From contig JAFISE010000031.1 of NCBI GenBank assembly GCA_022560025.1, positions 124,001-188,000 of the forward strand: DNA of 64,000 bases, written 5' to 3'. The notes below the pieces were generated by a model that searched no databases, was not told the origin of the DNA, and saw nothing but the letters and a program-made list of their open reading frames with translations. This document shows, one piece after another, positions 12,400 through 21,852 of the stretch (the stretch's first letter is position 1; each line of letters begins with the position of its first letter). Made by a program: the position numbers and the translations under genes. Source of the stretch: Stagonosporopsis chrysanthemi. Taxonomy: Eukaryota > Ascomycota > Dothideomycetes > Pleosporales > Didymellaceae.

Positions 12400-13548
12400 T
12401 CATTGCTTTCTCAGCTTGCTTAATGCTGCCATGACGCCGTCGCTGACGTCCTCGTCAGCCTGCTTCCGCTTCACAGACCGAGGAGCAGCAGACTGAGGAA
12501 CATGATCTATATCTCGCAGAGCTTGTTCGTCGTCCGCGAACTCATTCAGGACTTCAGCTGGCCGGTGATCAGGTCGCCTGTCTGCATCTGTGTGTGCAGC
12601 TGAGGGCGCAGTAGATCGCTGCATCTCAAGAGCCACAGGCAAAGCATCGTCCAGTCTCTGGCGAGCCATGGCCTGGACATCAGGCTCTCCTAGCGCTTGG
12701 CTCTCGCCTTCCGCTATTGAGGTGTCTCTTGACAGGCCCGCTTGGGTGCTTCCGCGAGTCAAGCCTCTTCTCGCAGCCTTCTTGACTCTAAACGGCTCTT
12801 TCATGGCATTACACCAGCGTTGTACCTTCTTGTCTCCCCAGCCCGCGATCAGGCCGATCTCCTCTGGCCCGGCGTTGATCGCAGTCCGAATGCTGCCAAA
12901 GTTGGACACCAAGCCTACAGCGTCTGTCTTGTTGATGCCGCGTGGCACGGTGATGAACTCTACCATGTTCTCAGAGTAGGTGGACGACTGCTTCGCGCGA
13001 ATGCTCGTTGGCGCAGCGTGCTCGAAGGTCTTGAACAGCTCCAGGTAGCGGCCTGCCTCTTGTGCGCTCCAGCACAGCATGATGGTGACGTTGTTGACGA
13101 GTGACGTCTTGGACAGCTCTCGCAGCGAGTCCTCGTGGTTCTCGACGTCGACCATGGTCAGGACGATGCGCAAGTCATATTGGCCCTTCAAGTCGCGGAT
13201 GCGGTTGTAGATGTACTCGGGGTGCAGGCGGTGGTACTTGAGCGACAGGAACAGGGCGCATGTGGTGGCACCTAGAACGTAATCGGCGGGGATGTCTGAG
13301 TACTCCCAGGCAGTCGACTTGACGCTGTTTAAGATTGGGTTGCCCTTTTGGCGCGGCGAAACGAGGATTGAGCTTGGGCCTGAGCGCGAGGATAGGGCCT
13401 GCGGCTTCGGCTGCACCACCTTGGGCGCGCTGGGGTTTGCAGTGGTTGGGGGCGCAGGACGCGTTGATGGCCCCGTCGACGTGCTGGCGTTGCTGGCACT
13501 GCTGGCGTCGCGGGCGCCATCACCAGCGCGAGAGGCTCTGTCATCCAT
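12400..13548 (-). CDS. RAD10: DNA repair endonuclease subunit Rad10/ERCC1
   Basis: A single exon of 382 aa. With Rad1/XPF this protein forms the structure-specific endonuclease that cuts 5' of lesions in nucleotide excision repair and trims flaps in single-strand annealing. The central nuclease-like domain is recognisable from NPILNSVKSTAWEYSDI through GATTCALFLSLKYHRLHPEY and RIVLTMVDVENHEDSLREL. It is followed by a helix-hairpin-helix region (VGLVSNFGSIRTAI, then IAGWGDKKVQRW) that contacts Rad1. As in all Rad10/ERCC1 proteins the nuclease-like fold is expected to be inactive. The N-terminal ~70 residues are low complexity. A C-terminal tail of about 110 residues goes beyond the usual yeast length and ends in a basic KRKQ/KLRKQ stretch. 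The ATG at 13548 was preferred over one 39 codons upstream because it begins MDDRAS just before the low-complexity lead. It is head-to-head with MED19. Confidence 0.93.
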   Translation of the reverse strand: MDDRASRAGDGARDASSASNASTSTGPSTRPAPPTTANPSAPKVVQPKPQALSSRSGPSSILVSPRQKGNPILNSVKSTAWEYSDIPADYVLGATTCALFLSLKYHRLHPEYIYNRIRDLKGQYDLRIVLTMVDVENHEDSLRELSKTSLVNNVTIMLCWSAQEAGRYLELFKTFEHAAPTSIRAKQSSTYSENMVEFITVPRGINKTDAVGLVSNFGSIRTAINAGPEEIGLIAGWGDKKVQRWCNAMKEPFRVKKAARRGLTRGSTQAGLSRDTSIAEGESQALGEPDVQAMARQRLDDALPVALEMQRSTAPSAAHTDADRRPDHRPAEVLNEFADDEQALRDIDHVPQSAAPRSVKRKQADEDVSDGVMAALSKLRKQ

Positions 13549-14012
13549 ACTGGCCGGGCGGCGCAGGCATTGGGCGCGCACGCACGACGGGCCAAGGCTG
13601 GCGGAGGGCTGGCGGTCGTTTGAGCGTGAAACGGCCCCTGCCGGTGGATGATGCTCAAGCCTCAAGTCCAGTCGCGCCGGCGCGCTGCACGTGACGCCAG
13701 CCAGGATCTCGGCCCAGCGCCGCTCGTTCGATCCCTCTCTGCAGGTCGTCGCCTGTCGCCGTCACCTCACTCACTCCCCACCCGCCACCCGCCCACGCCC
13801 TGCAAACCCCGCGAGCCCGCCCGCAGCCGCTCCGTCCGACGACACTCCTCGAATGCGCACCGCCTGAAGCGCCACCCACCCTCACTTTTGCGGATTCTCC
13901 GCGTGGAAGCGCTAGGCCTCTTCCGAGCAGCAGCGCTCTCACCAGCCTCACGCCCACCGCCCACCGCCGACGAGCCCTTCGCTGCCGCCCACTCCCTTGC
14001 TCGACGGTCTTC
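13549..14012. promoter_or_regulatory. Divergent promoter between RAD10 and MED19
   Basis: 464 bp between the two start codons, rich in C and CCGCCC-like words, with no clear TATA box. It must serve both genes. Open frames running through it reflect GC content and have no support. Confidence 0.5.
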
Positions 14013-15194
14013 ATGTCGGATCACAGTGCGAAACGCCAACGCCTGGACAATTCTGGAAGATACTCGCCGGCCTCCCCTCCCTTTGACGTCGCTGCCAAGG
14101 CGAGCGGCCAGACGGCAAAGCCCACCCAACCGCGCACACCGACCTCTCCTCCCTGCTCCTCGATGAATTCGCAGTTCAATGGCCGTTCTGCCATGACTGC
14201 GACTGAGGCGTCGCCCGGCAAGACTCCGCCATCCTCCGCGACCATGGCACGGTCTGGCTCGCAGCCGGCGACATCGGCCTCGGCCCAGCACCCGTTCCCC
14301 ACTCCCGCGAGTACCACAGGCCATTCTTACTCGACCAACCTTGATAGCGACGGCGACGCGATGATGGAGGACGGCGCAGACGAGACTGCTCGCGGCCTGG
14401 GCATCCACACACATTCCAACCACGATCGGCAAGGGCCGGCGTTGTTTTCAGAGAAGGGAGGGCTGAAGGCTGCAGAGGGCATCAGTGGGAGTCTGCTGTT
14501 TCTGAGTGACGAAGAAAAGTATCAACAGGCGCGCCCGCATGGCACGCAAAATCTCTTCAAACTGTACGGTTTGGAGAGACTCGCAAAGTCTGTGGCACGC
14601 GTCGACCCTACCACGGGCGAGAAGATCAACAAACTCCGGAAGTCCTACGAAGGTCACATCAAACAGCTGCAGATTGCGGGCAAACCGAAAGCGGTGAAGA
14701 TGGACGATGCATTCAGCGGCCCCATGAGCCTGCCTGACGATCACTGGGAAGCAATCAACGCTGGAAAGGAGCCATGGAGAAAATTGAACAACGAGGAGAC
14801 CGCCTTCGAGCCTGAGTTTGGTAGCCTTCTCGACAGTGCTTTTGGCGGTATGGGCCCGGGTGCGCTGCCACCTTCCGATGCCTCCAAGTACAAAGCGTAC
14901 ATTGGGACAGACGACACTCTCCGCGCAAAACCTGCAGCCGACGCTCAGGCCCGGACACCACTCCCATCATCAGCGCCCACACCGAGCAACCACGCGTTGC
15001 CGCGACGGCCAGAGAGGTCGGGCTCGAAACGGCAGTACAATGAGGATTCTTATCAAGGATATAGCGAGGGCTATGGCGACGACTTTGCGACCGACTCGAC
15101 AGGTGAAGACGGAGCACGAGGAGGCTTCAAGAGGCGGAAGACACAATTTGAACGAGCAGCACACTCTGTCGAGGTGGGCGGAGTGCGGCGGTGA
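14013..15194 (+). CDS. MED19: Mediator complex subunit 19 (Rox3)
   Basis: A single exon of 393 aa. Mediator bridges activators and RNA polymerase II; Med19/Rox3 is a head-module subunit. The family core starts at about residue 155 with GSLLFLSDEEKYQQARPHG and continues NLFKLYGLERLAKSVARVDP, GEKINKLRKSYEGHIKQL and an acidic MSLPDDHWEAIN segment, all typical of fungal Rox3. The N-terminal third is Ser/Thr/Pro-rich and contains a basic KRQRLDN signal at residues 7-13. The C-terminal end is disordered and basic (GFKRRKTQFERA). No introns. The start codon is the first ATG in frame and is followed by SDHSAKRQR, a common beginning for this family in filamentous fungi. Confidence 0.9.
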   Translation: MSDHSAKRQRLDNSGRYSPASPPFDVAAKASGQTAKPTQPRTPTSPPCSSMNSQFNGRSAMTATEASPGKTPPSSATMARSGSQPATSASAQHPFPTPASTTGHSYSTNLDSDGDAMMEDGADETARGLGIHTHSNHDRQGPALFSEKGGLKAAEGISGSLLFLSDEEKYQQARPHGTQNLFKLYGLERLAKSVARVDPTTGEKINKLRKSYEGHIKQLQIAGKPKAVKMDDAFSGPMSLPDDHWEAINAGKEPWRKLNNEETAFEPEFGSLLDSAFGGMGPGALPPSDASKYKAYIGTDDTLRAKPAADAQARTPLPSSAPTPSNHALPRRPERSGSKRQYNEDSYQGYSEGYGDDFATDSTGEDGARGGFKRRKTQFERAAHSVEVGGVRR

Positions 15195-15816
15195 CACCAC
15201 ATTTGATTTTATCTGTTTTCACATCCGACATTATAGAGCATTGGGTTTTGGGTTACCAGCAGGCGTTACACAGGCGCGTTCGGCACTTTACATTCCACGT
15301 TCAAAAGAAAACCGAGTCACGAGAGCAGACCTCACACCACGCTGGGCGGGGCAACCAGAACGACGGCCGACACGATTTCCACACCGCCACGCCCCAGCAC
15401 AACTACAACACTTCATTTCACCTTGTAATGCGCAGCGATGCAGGTACGAATCATTCCTACAATCAACATATGGGGTAAATCCGGCGTCAGCGGATCGAAT
15501 CTTTGTCGCGATATTGTCTTTTTTTCCTCTTTTCAACCAAACTTCAGCCTCGTCAGCTTTTGGTGCGATAGCTTTTAGCCCGCTCCCCGGCCTGGTCTTA
15601 GCCAGCGTCTGTGAAATGAGTCGGTGCTTTGTGCATATTTGGGAAACTCTCCCTCATGATACCCGTGGATTTCGACTACGATACGAGTCCAGATACAAAA
15701 TGAATCGAAACGTAAAATTTAGTATACATTTGTGCCTTTTGCTACAGTATTCGTACAGACGTGACGTATCTACTCTGGTCTCGAAGCGTCGGCGCATATT
15801 GCTGCACCAGCAGCAC
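15195..15816. other. Convergent intergenic region MED19/ProRS
   Basis: 622 bp between the 3' ends of MED19 and the prolyl-tRNA synthetase. It is relatively AT-rich towards its right end and should hold both polyadenylation regions. No gene or repeat is seen. Confidence 0.5.
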
Positions 15817-17556
15817 TCACAGCTGCGCCAGCAACCCCTCAATCTCTCCCCTCACCTCAGACACCTTGACATCCTTCTTCACGCCCAGTCTTCTACACTG
15901 CACCTCCAGCACCCCTCCCTCTTTCCACCCGCGCCCCATAACCACCACAACCGGATACCCAATCAAATCCGCATCCTTTAGTTTCCACCCCAGACTCTTC
16001 GCCCGGTCATCCAACACCACATCCCCAGCCAACGCATCATACACCTCCTCGCCCTCCCCTGCCCCCGCCTGCGGCCCAACCAGCAGCGCGACCTCAAACG
16101 GCGCCACCGCGCGCGGCCACTGCAGCCCCTTCGCGTCCGCGAGCAGCGAGGCAATCGCCGCAACGAGGCGCGAGACCCCGATGCCGTGACAGCCCATCTG
16201 CATGGGCACCCACTCTGTCTCTTTGGCTGTGGAGGGGACGGACACGTATGCGTTCAGCGGCTCCGAGTAGCGCGTGCCCAGGTGGAAGGTGTGCCCGACC
16301 TCTATGGCCTTCTGCGCGCTGAGGGTGCCGCTGGCGCAGTGCGGACAGCTGGCGCCAGGGAGCGTCGGGGTCAGGTCTATTGCGTCTGGGGAGGGGGCGA
16401 GGGTGCGGTCGGTGATGGAGATTGAGGAGGTGGTTTTAGAGAGCAGGGCGGCGAGCGAGCTGGATTCAATGCCGGTGTCTAGTTCTGTGGAGGAGGGTGT
16501 GGCTTTCTTTAGGGCGTGCAGGTTGGCGTAGGAGGCCAGTTGGGACCACGGTGGGGAGGCGGTGGGTGGGAGGTCTGTGGGGCGCGGGAGGGTAATAGTG
16601 ATGGCAGTTTTGCGGTCGACGCTGATGCCGGTAAAAGTTAGGGGGTTGGCGGTGTCGGAAGGTACATCTGGGGTCTTTTTCTCAACAAGCTCTTCGTTGG
16701 CAACGTATGAGCATGAGGAGCACGACCACACATTGTCTTCGCCTTTGGGCGACACGAAATGGTACTCGTGGCTTAGCTTGCCACCCATGTTGCCGGAGTC
16801 GGCGTCTGCGACGAGGTAGGGGAGTTTGAGTTCATCGAAAAGATTCTTGTACGCTTGGCGGACAGACTTGTAGGTCTCCAGTCCAGCTTCAACTGTCGAG
16901 TCGAATGTGTAGAGATCCTTCATCATGAACTCTTTCGCACGAAGGAGACCCTGCCTTGGTCGTCGTTCATCGCGGTACTTACGGCCTGTCTGGTAGAGTC
17001 TAAGAGGGAGGTCTTTGTAGGAGTGGACCACAGAGGCGACTAATGCTGTGATTTCCTCTTCATGAGTGGGCGAGAGCAGGAAGCCAGAGTCCTTGCGGTC
17101 CTTGAGTCTGAGAAGCTCTGAGTTGCTTGAGTAACGGCCTGACTGTTTCCAAAGCTCCTCTGTAGTGATTGAAGAGAGTGAAGTTTTGGATGCGCCAATT
17201 GATTCCATGTGCTTGTCGATGAGAGCCTCCAGCTTGTTCTGCACGCGCAGTCCTAGCGGCAGAAGGTGAAATACTCCAGAATGGGCTTGTCGAAGATAGC
17301 CGCCACGGACGAGCAAAGCATGTGATTCATCTGGTTCTCCCTCTTGGGGGCTGACGCCTCCAGTTGGTGTCCAGAATTTCGAAAGGCGATTTCTTCGATC
17401 AGTCTATATTGCGTTAGTTGTGTGATTCTGTTCTTTTGAATTGATATCAAAATGATCTTCGAAGCTCACCCAAATGCACCTTATACCTCCACTACCCCAT
17501 ATGGACGGACTTAGCACGCGCGCTCGCGGTGCAGCTCTCCATATATGCAGCGCCAT
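15817..17556 (-). CDS. AIM10: Mitochondrial prolyl-tRNA synthetase
   Basis: Two exons: 17556-17470 (29 codons) and 17403-15817. The 66-nt intron (17404-17469) has a GTGAGC donor, a CTAAC branch point and a TATAG acceptor, phase 0. The product is 557 aa. The first exon supplies an amphipathic, Arg-rich leader (MALHIWRAAPRARVLS), a good matrix-targeting signal. Class II synthetase signatures follow: the motif 1 region (HSGVFHLLPLGLRV), motif 2 (YQTGRKYRDERRPRQGLLRAKEF) and motif 3 (GCHGIGVSRLVAAI). The C-terminal part (AGDVVLDDRAKSLGWKLKDADL) is the anticodon-binding domain. It charges mitochondrial tRNA-Pro with proline; length and domain order match the bacterial-type organellar enzyme (PARS2; yeast Aim10). 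It is head-to-head with mitochondrial ribosomal protein uL10m. Confidence 0.92.
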
Positions 17557-17846
17557 TGGCGCTTGATAAGTGATAAATCAGAGAGCAGCTGAACAAAACA
17601 CTCCTTCGACGATTACCACAATTGAAAAGCCTGCTGCCAGAAAATAGGAAGATGCCGTGGATGCAGTCTCGGGAGCGCTGCCGGACATATGATAGGTGTG
17701 CACGGGCCACCATCGTGGACGCGCCTTCTGGAAATCTTTCGATGGAAGCCAAGGGACTGGCAATTGCGCCGCAACCACACATCACGTAAGTTTGCGCCAA
17801 CGGCACTGATACAGTGCGACCCGAACAATTGTTGACATAATACAGA
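17557..17846. promoter_or_regulatory. Divergent promoter between two mitochondrial translation genes
   Basis: Only 290 bp separate the start codons of mitochondrial ProRS (minus) and uL10m (plus). If the alternative first exon of uL10m (17742-17785) is used, the shared promoter shrinks to about 185 bp. No TATA box is obvious. Co-expression of the pair is inferred from the layout. Confidence 0.5.
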
Positions 17847-18881
17847 ATGCCCCCGAGGATATACATCAGGCCGCGGGCCCTGCGCCTCCGCACCTCGTGC
17901 TCCACCACCCCAGTGTCTCGAGTCGCAACTGCCAGCTATGCATCTGTGGCACAGGTGAAGCCGACACCTGCTTCTGCCTTTGACAAAGGCGTCCGATCAG
18001 CAGCGCCAATCGTCCTCTATCCTCCCAAGCAGCCTCCGTCCCACAAGCGCCCCGAGGAGCGCAAGACGCAGTTACATCGTCAATACCAGTCGCTGCTCAA
18101 GTCGTCACCACTTATGCTCATATTTCAACACAACAACGTCAAAGCTGTAGAATGGATGAGTATAAGAAGAGAGCTGGCAATCGCCCTGCGCAAGATCGAT
18201 GCTGAGCGCGTTGCAGCCGGCCAGGAACCCATCGCCGACCAGATTAAGCTTCAAGTGATTCAGACAAACATCTTCGCCAGCGCGCTGAAGGTCGTCGAAT
18301 TTTTTAAGCCCTCGGAACTTCCCACCGACCACCCTACCGATCCTCGCACGCCAACGAGCGCGCGCGTACCATTGACCGGCAACAAGGTCGATGACGAGCG
18401 CTTCACACACGGTCTCTCGAGACACGCCTACGAAGTCGCCAACAACAGAAAATTCAAGCACGACCTCGAGCCGCTGCTGTCTGGCCCCCTTGCCCTCGTT
18501 ACGTTCCCCACCGTCACGCCGCAACACCTCAAGACTGTCCTCTCGATTCTCTCGCCAATGGCGCCCGACTTCCCTGCGCCGAAGCGCAAGACGAACCCTG
18601 ATTATTACGAGCTTGCCGTCCAGACTGGGCTACAGAAGTTGATGCTGCTCGGTGCGAGAGTAGAAGGCAGGGTCTTCGATATCGAGGGCACCAAGTGGGT
18701 TGGCAGTATCCCAGGTGGTATTGATGGGCTGCGCGCATCGCTTGTCAACATGCTGCAAGGAATTGGTGGCAGCCTTACAAGTGCGCTTGAGGGCGCGAGC
18801 AGGAGTTTGTACCTTACAGTTGAGAGCAGGCGCATGGATATGGACGAGAAGGAGAACCCTAAGAGCGAGGAGAACCAATAA
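17847..18881 (+). CDS. MRPL11: Mitochondrial large-subunit ribosomal protein uL10m
   Basis: An open frame of 344 aa with the ribosomal protein L10 fold: MLIFQHNNVKAVEWMSIRRELA marks the N-terminal alpha/beta domain, and GPLALVTF followed by LKTVLSILSPM is typical of the mid-domain. uL10 anchors the L7/L12 stalk that recruits translation factors. An Arg-rich leader (MPPRIYIRPRALRLR) fits matrix import. Just upstream there is a perfect-looking intron (GTAAGT at 17786, TACAG ending 17845). It would join an ATG at 17742 in frame, adding 15 residues (MEAKGLAIAPQPHIT) before MPPRIY. Whether this is a 5'-UTR intron or a coding first exon cannot be told; the import leader argues that translation normally starts at 17847. 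It is divergent from mitochondrial ProRS. Confidence 0.87.
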   Translation: MPPRIYIRPRALRLRTSCSTTPVSRVATASYASVAQVKPTPASAFDKGVRSAAPIVLYPPKQPPSHKRPEERKTQLHRQYQSLLKSSPLMLIFQHNNVKAVEWMSIRRELAIALRKIDAERVAAGQEPIADQIKLQVIQTNIFASALKVVEFFKPSELPTDHPTDPRTPTSARVPLTGNKVDDERFTHGLSRHAYEVANNRKFKHDLEPLLSGPLALVTFPTVTPQHLKTVLSILSPMAPDFPAPKRKTNPDYYELAVQTGLQKLMLLGARVEGRVFDIEGTKWVGSIPGGIDGLRASLVNMLQGIGGSLTSALEGASRSLYLTVESRRMDMDEKENPKSEENQ

Positions 18882-19926
18882 ACACCGCGAGTTACGAAGA
18901 ACACCGCTCGAACTTCGGTAATATGTAGAGGGTCTGTATACGTATTGTACCAAAATTTGCTGATGCACATATCGTCCGAGTCACAGTATTGATGCACGCG
19001 TGCTACGAATTTTCTTCGGTTTAGAGTAGATTCTTTACGCACGACAATCAAACTCGTGCATATGCTGCGATCCTGCACAATCCGATCAGAGACATTGTGT
19101 CTCTCGATTTTGGGCGAGCAGTTATGATTTCAAGCCTCTTCTGTCGCACATTGGATGCAAAAAGCGTGTCCGCAGCAATCACAAGCAACGTTCCAGTTGG
19201 CAATGGGTCCGTTACCACACTCACTCTGATGAGATTAGCTGACAGTTTGTGCTGTGCTCAAGTGTCTTACACAAAACCAGACAGTCTCCCCTCGTTGCCT
19301 TGTGCAGCTGTGCGTACGTTCCAGCGGTGGTAATCGACATCCAGGTTGACGATGCGACTCGCTTCGCCCGAACAGAGGTGGCGTCTTTGTTGGTTTAGCG
19401 GGCTGCTTGCGCATTACGCTTACAGTATCGGCGGCATGCATGGATCTGGAGTGAGGGAAAGGCGGGACCACTTGGACAAGATGTACCGTGAAATGCGTGT
19501 GGCTCCAGTCCTCATCCCGATCGAAGCTGTGTTCGTTGGCACTAATCGTAAGCTTCCTGTCCATCAGGTGCTGACCCTGAACCAGCACTAAGCGAACTGC
19601 CAATCCCAACATTGTCACGTCCTGTGCAGTTCCAACAATACTACCAGACCCAAAGATTATTGAGACCGAGACACTCATCCTATTACTATCGAGCAACATC
19701 GCCCTATCTAGCATTCTCTTGGGCTCCGTTGGAGCCTTGAGAGTCACCGCAGCAATGCAAGCCACCGTGACATGCATGAGAGCCCAATCGGTGTGCGTGT
19801 TCAGCCTCGTCTCGCACTCGAAGCCTGCTTGTTCATGCTGGCCCGCGTTGTACTTGCCATTATTGCGCGTTGATCGTAAACGTCTCCACAGCACCGCACT
19901 ACACTTTGACCGCACCTCTGAAGCCG
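18882..19926. other. About 1 kb without a supported gene
   Basis: This lies between the 3' end of uL10m and the CorA-like gene. A 247-codon open frame on the minus strand (19235-19978) overlaps it but has no recognisable domain, and its 5' end overlaps exon 1 of the CorA-like gene, so it is not called. The CorA-like promoter should be here; no TATA box stands out. Confidence 0.4.
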
Positions 19927-21852
19927 ATGGGGCATGTTCAGTTCGGAAGTCCCAACTTTGGCCGCCCACACGATCCATGGGAGAAGTTCAGGGTTCGTAA
20001 CGAGCACAAGCATCGCCTCGAAGATACCTCGCGCCTCTTTCCAGACAACGCGACAAGCCGAGACATAATTAATTCATGCTTCACGCATGAAAGCCGACGT
20101 CTGTACGACCCAATACCTCGAAGAAATCAGCTCCTACGAGATTTTATGGGCGAGGTTCTCGACCACCAATCAAGGTCCAACCAGGCTTTCAGATTTGACA
20201 TAGATAGGCGATGCCAAAGCAGTTATGTTGTTCTAGTTGATGATCGCCGAAACCATGCGAATTGCGATAGGAAGATCTGGAAAAAGTGTTCGGCCTGCCA
20301 GATCTTCTCCAGAAAGCTGACTATTTCTGAACTGCGTGAACATATGACCAAAGAAGTAAGCCTCCCTTCGCCTTTGCAAGCCCTTCTTCACATATCATGC
20401 TGAATATGTGTAAGCGAGGCGTACTCCAAGCAGAAAAACGTATCATGTAAGTTTATGACTCGATATCGGAAGAACATCATGAAAGGACTCAGCGAGCTTA
20501 TTGAGACAGATTTCTGCCCGATTTGACACCAGACGGTGCATTGATACTGATTGCAACTTCCGCAAGGCGGTCTGTCGGGCCAGTTCGTGCGTTTCTTCAA
20601 CGATATCTTGCAAGGGAACATTTATTCACCACTTCCACTGTGAGCTACTACAATATAGCTCCTTAAACTGCTTGCTGACAGATAAAGTCTTGGGGTTTCT
20701 TTCTGGAGTTCCACCTACCCTACCACGCATTACGTCGAACCCCTTCGAAGGATTCTCGCAAGGTGAAAGGCAAGCCGCTGCGGAAAAGCGAAAAGCTTCC
20801 TCTCCTAGGCATATCGGGTGATAACGAAGAACTATACTACCACGAGGCCCAGACTTCATCCCTTTCGTGGGGAACTGACGAGTGGTTTTGGACTGAGCTG
20901 TTCCTCACTGAAACGTACTTCGGCTCAGAGCCAAATCTGAAGACTTACCTCGATCCGCCAAAACCCGATGATGTGGAAGGTGACGGTAGCGACCCGCCTC
21001 TCGGAGGATCAGGATCTATGAAATACGGTCCCCACTTCGATCCTAGAGAATACTTCCTTCAAAAGCTAGATCGCAGATTCGACCAAGTCGCAAAAGAATA
21101 CGATGCACTCGTGGAAACCTTCAATGAAAGAATGGAAAACTACGTAAGATCAACTAAACCGGGCGATGTTTTTGCCTACATTGAGAATCGTCCATTAACT
21201 GTCGATGTCTAGCTTGGAGGAATAAGAGGCGTGTTTCGCGATGAGGCCAATCTTGAGCACACCAATACAATCGGCATCGTCATAGAGACAGTGCAAGTGT
21301 TCGTGGACTGTATTGGTGGCATCATCGGCTCTTGGGATGACTTTTGCAACACTCAGATCTCCTTGTTCACGACGCACGCCCGGGACAAACCTTTATGGCC
21401 GATCTTGTTGGACCAGATCACGCGAAATGTCGTTGAACTGCGCAGATTACAACGTCTTCTCGAAACGAAACGAGAGCGCTTCAAGTTCAAGCTCGAGAGT
21501 GTCAGTCCTGGACTTCCGGACTCAGCCCCACTACTGTACTAACCAGAGACAGTTGCATACGGTCTCCAGTCTTGACCAAGCAAATAAAGCGATTGGCCAG
21601 ACTAACGCGGCAATTCAACAAGGCAAAGACATCGGCACTTTGACTAAAATGACCGTGTATGTTGCTTTTCCGGTGCTGGTTACTACCGCCATCTTCAGCA
21701 TGGACATCGTCACGCCCAAGCAACCCTGGGCGGTCCTTGCAGGAGTCCTTGTCACTGCGTTCGTCTTGAACGTTTTGATAGCTAACTTGGTTGAGCAACC
21801 ATGGGCACAGCCTCAAGCAGTTTGGCACAGGATAAGACAGTGGACATCGTGA
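19927..21852 (+). CDS. CorA-like membrane protein, divergent GMN motif
   Basis: Six exons rebuilt by splice signals and phase: 19927-20355, 20415-20446, 20510-20639, 20682-21143, 21213-21500 and 21547-21852. Introns are 42-69 nt; the last ends in a perfect TACTAAC-CAG. The product is 548 aa. The middle carries hallmarks of the fungal CorA-like family: RIIFLPDL, then GFFLEFHLPYHALRR, then the DPREYFLQKLDRRFDQV helix. A long helical stalk follows (TRNVVELRRLQRLLE), and two membrane segments close the protein (MTVYVAFPVLVTTAIF and AVLAGVLVTAFVLNVLIANL). Canonical CorA magnesium channels have Gly-Met-Asn after the first helix; here the position reads SMD (IFSMDIV). So the fold is clear but magnesium transport is doubtful. 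Members of this family are common as accessory genes in filamentous fungi and mostly uncharacterised. Confidence 0.82.

Noticed and set aside
19235..19978. 247-codon open frame on the minus strand beside the CorA-like gene
   Set aside because: Its 5' end lies in exon 1 of the well-supported CorA-like gene; no motif, and hydrophobic stretches are weak.
20763..20808. Possible GTGAAA...CCTAG intron in the CorA-like gene
   Set aside because: The exon is already in frame without it and gives the family motif FFLEFHLPYHALRR, so the intron is unnecessary.
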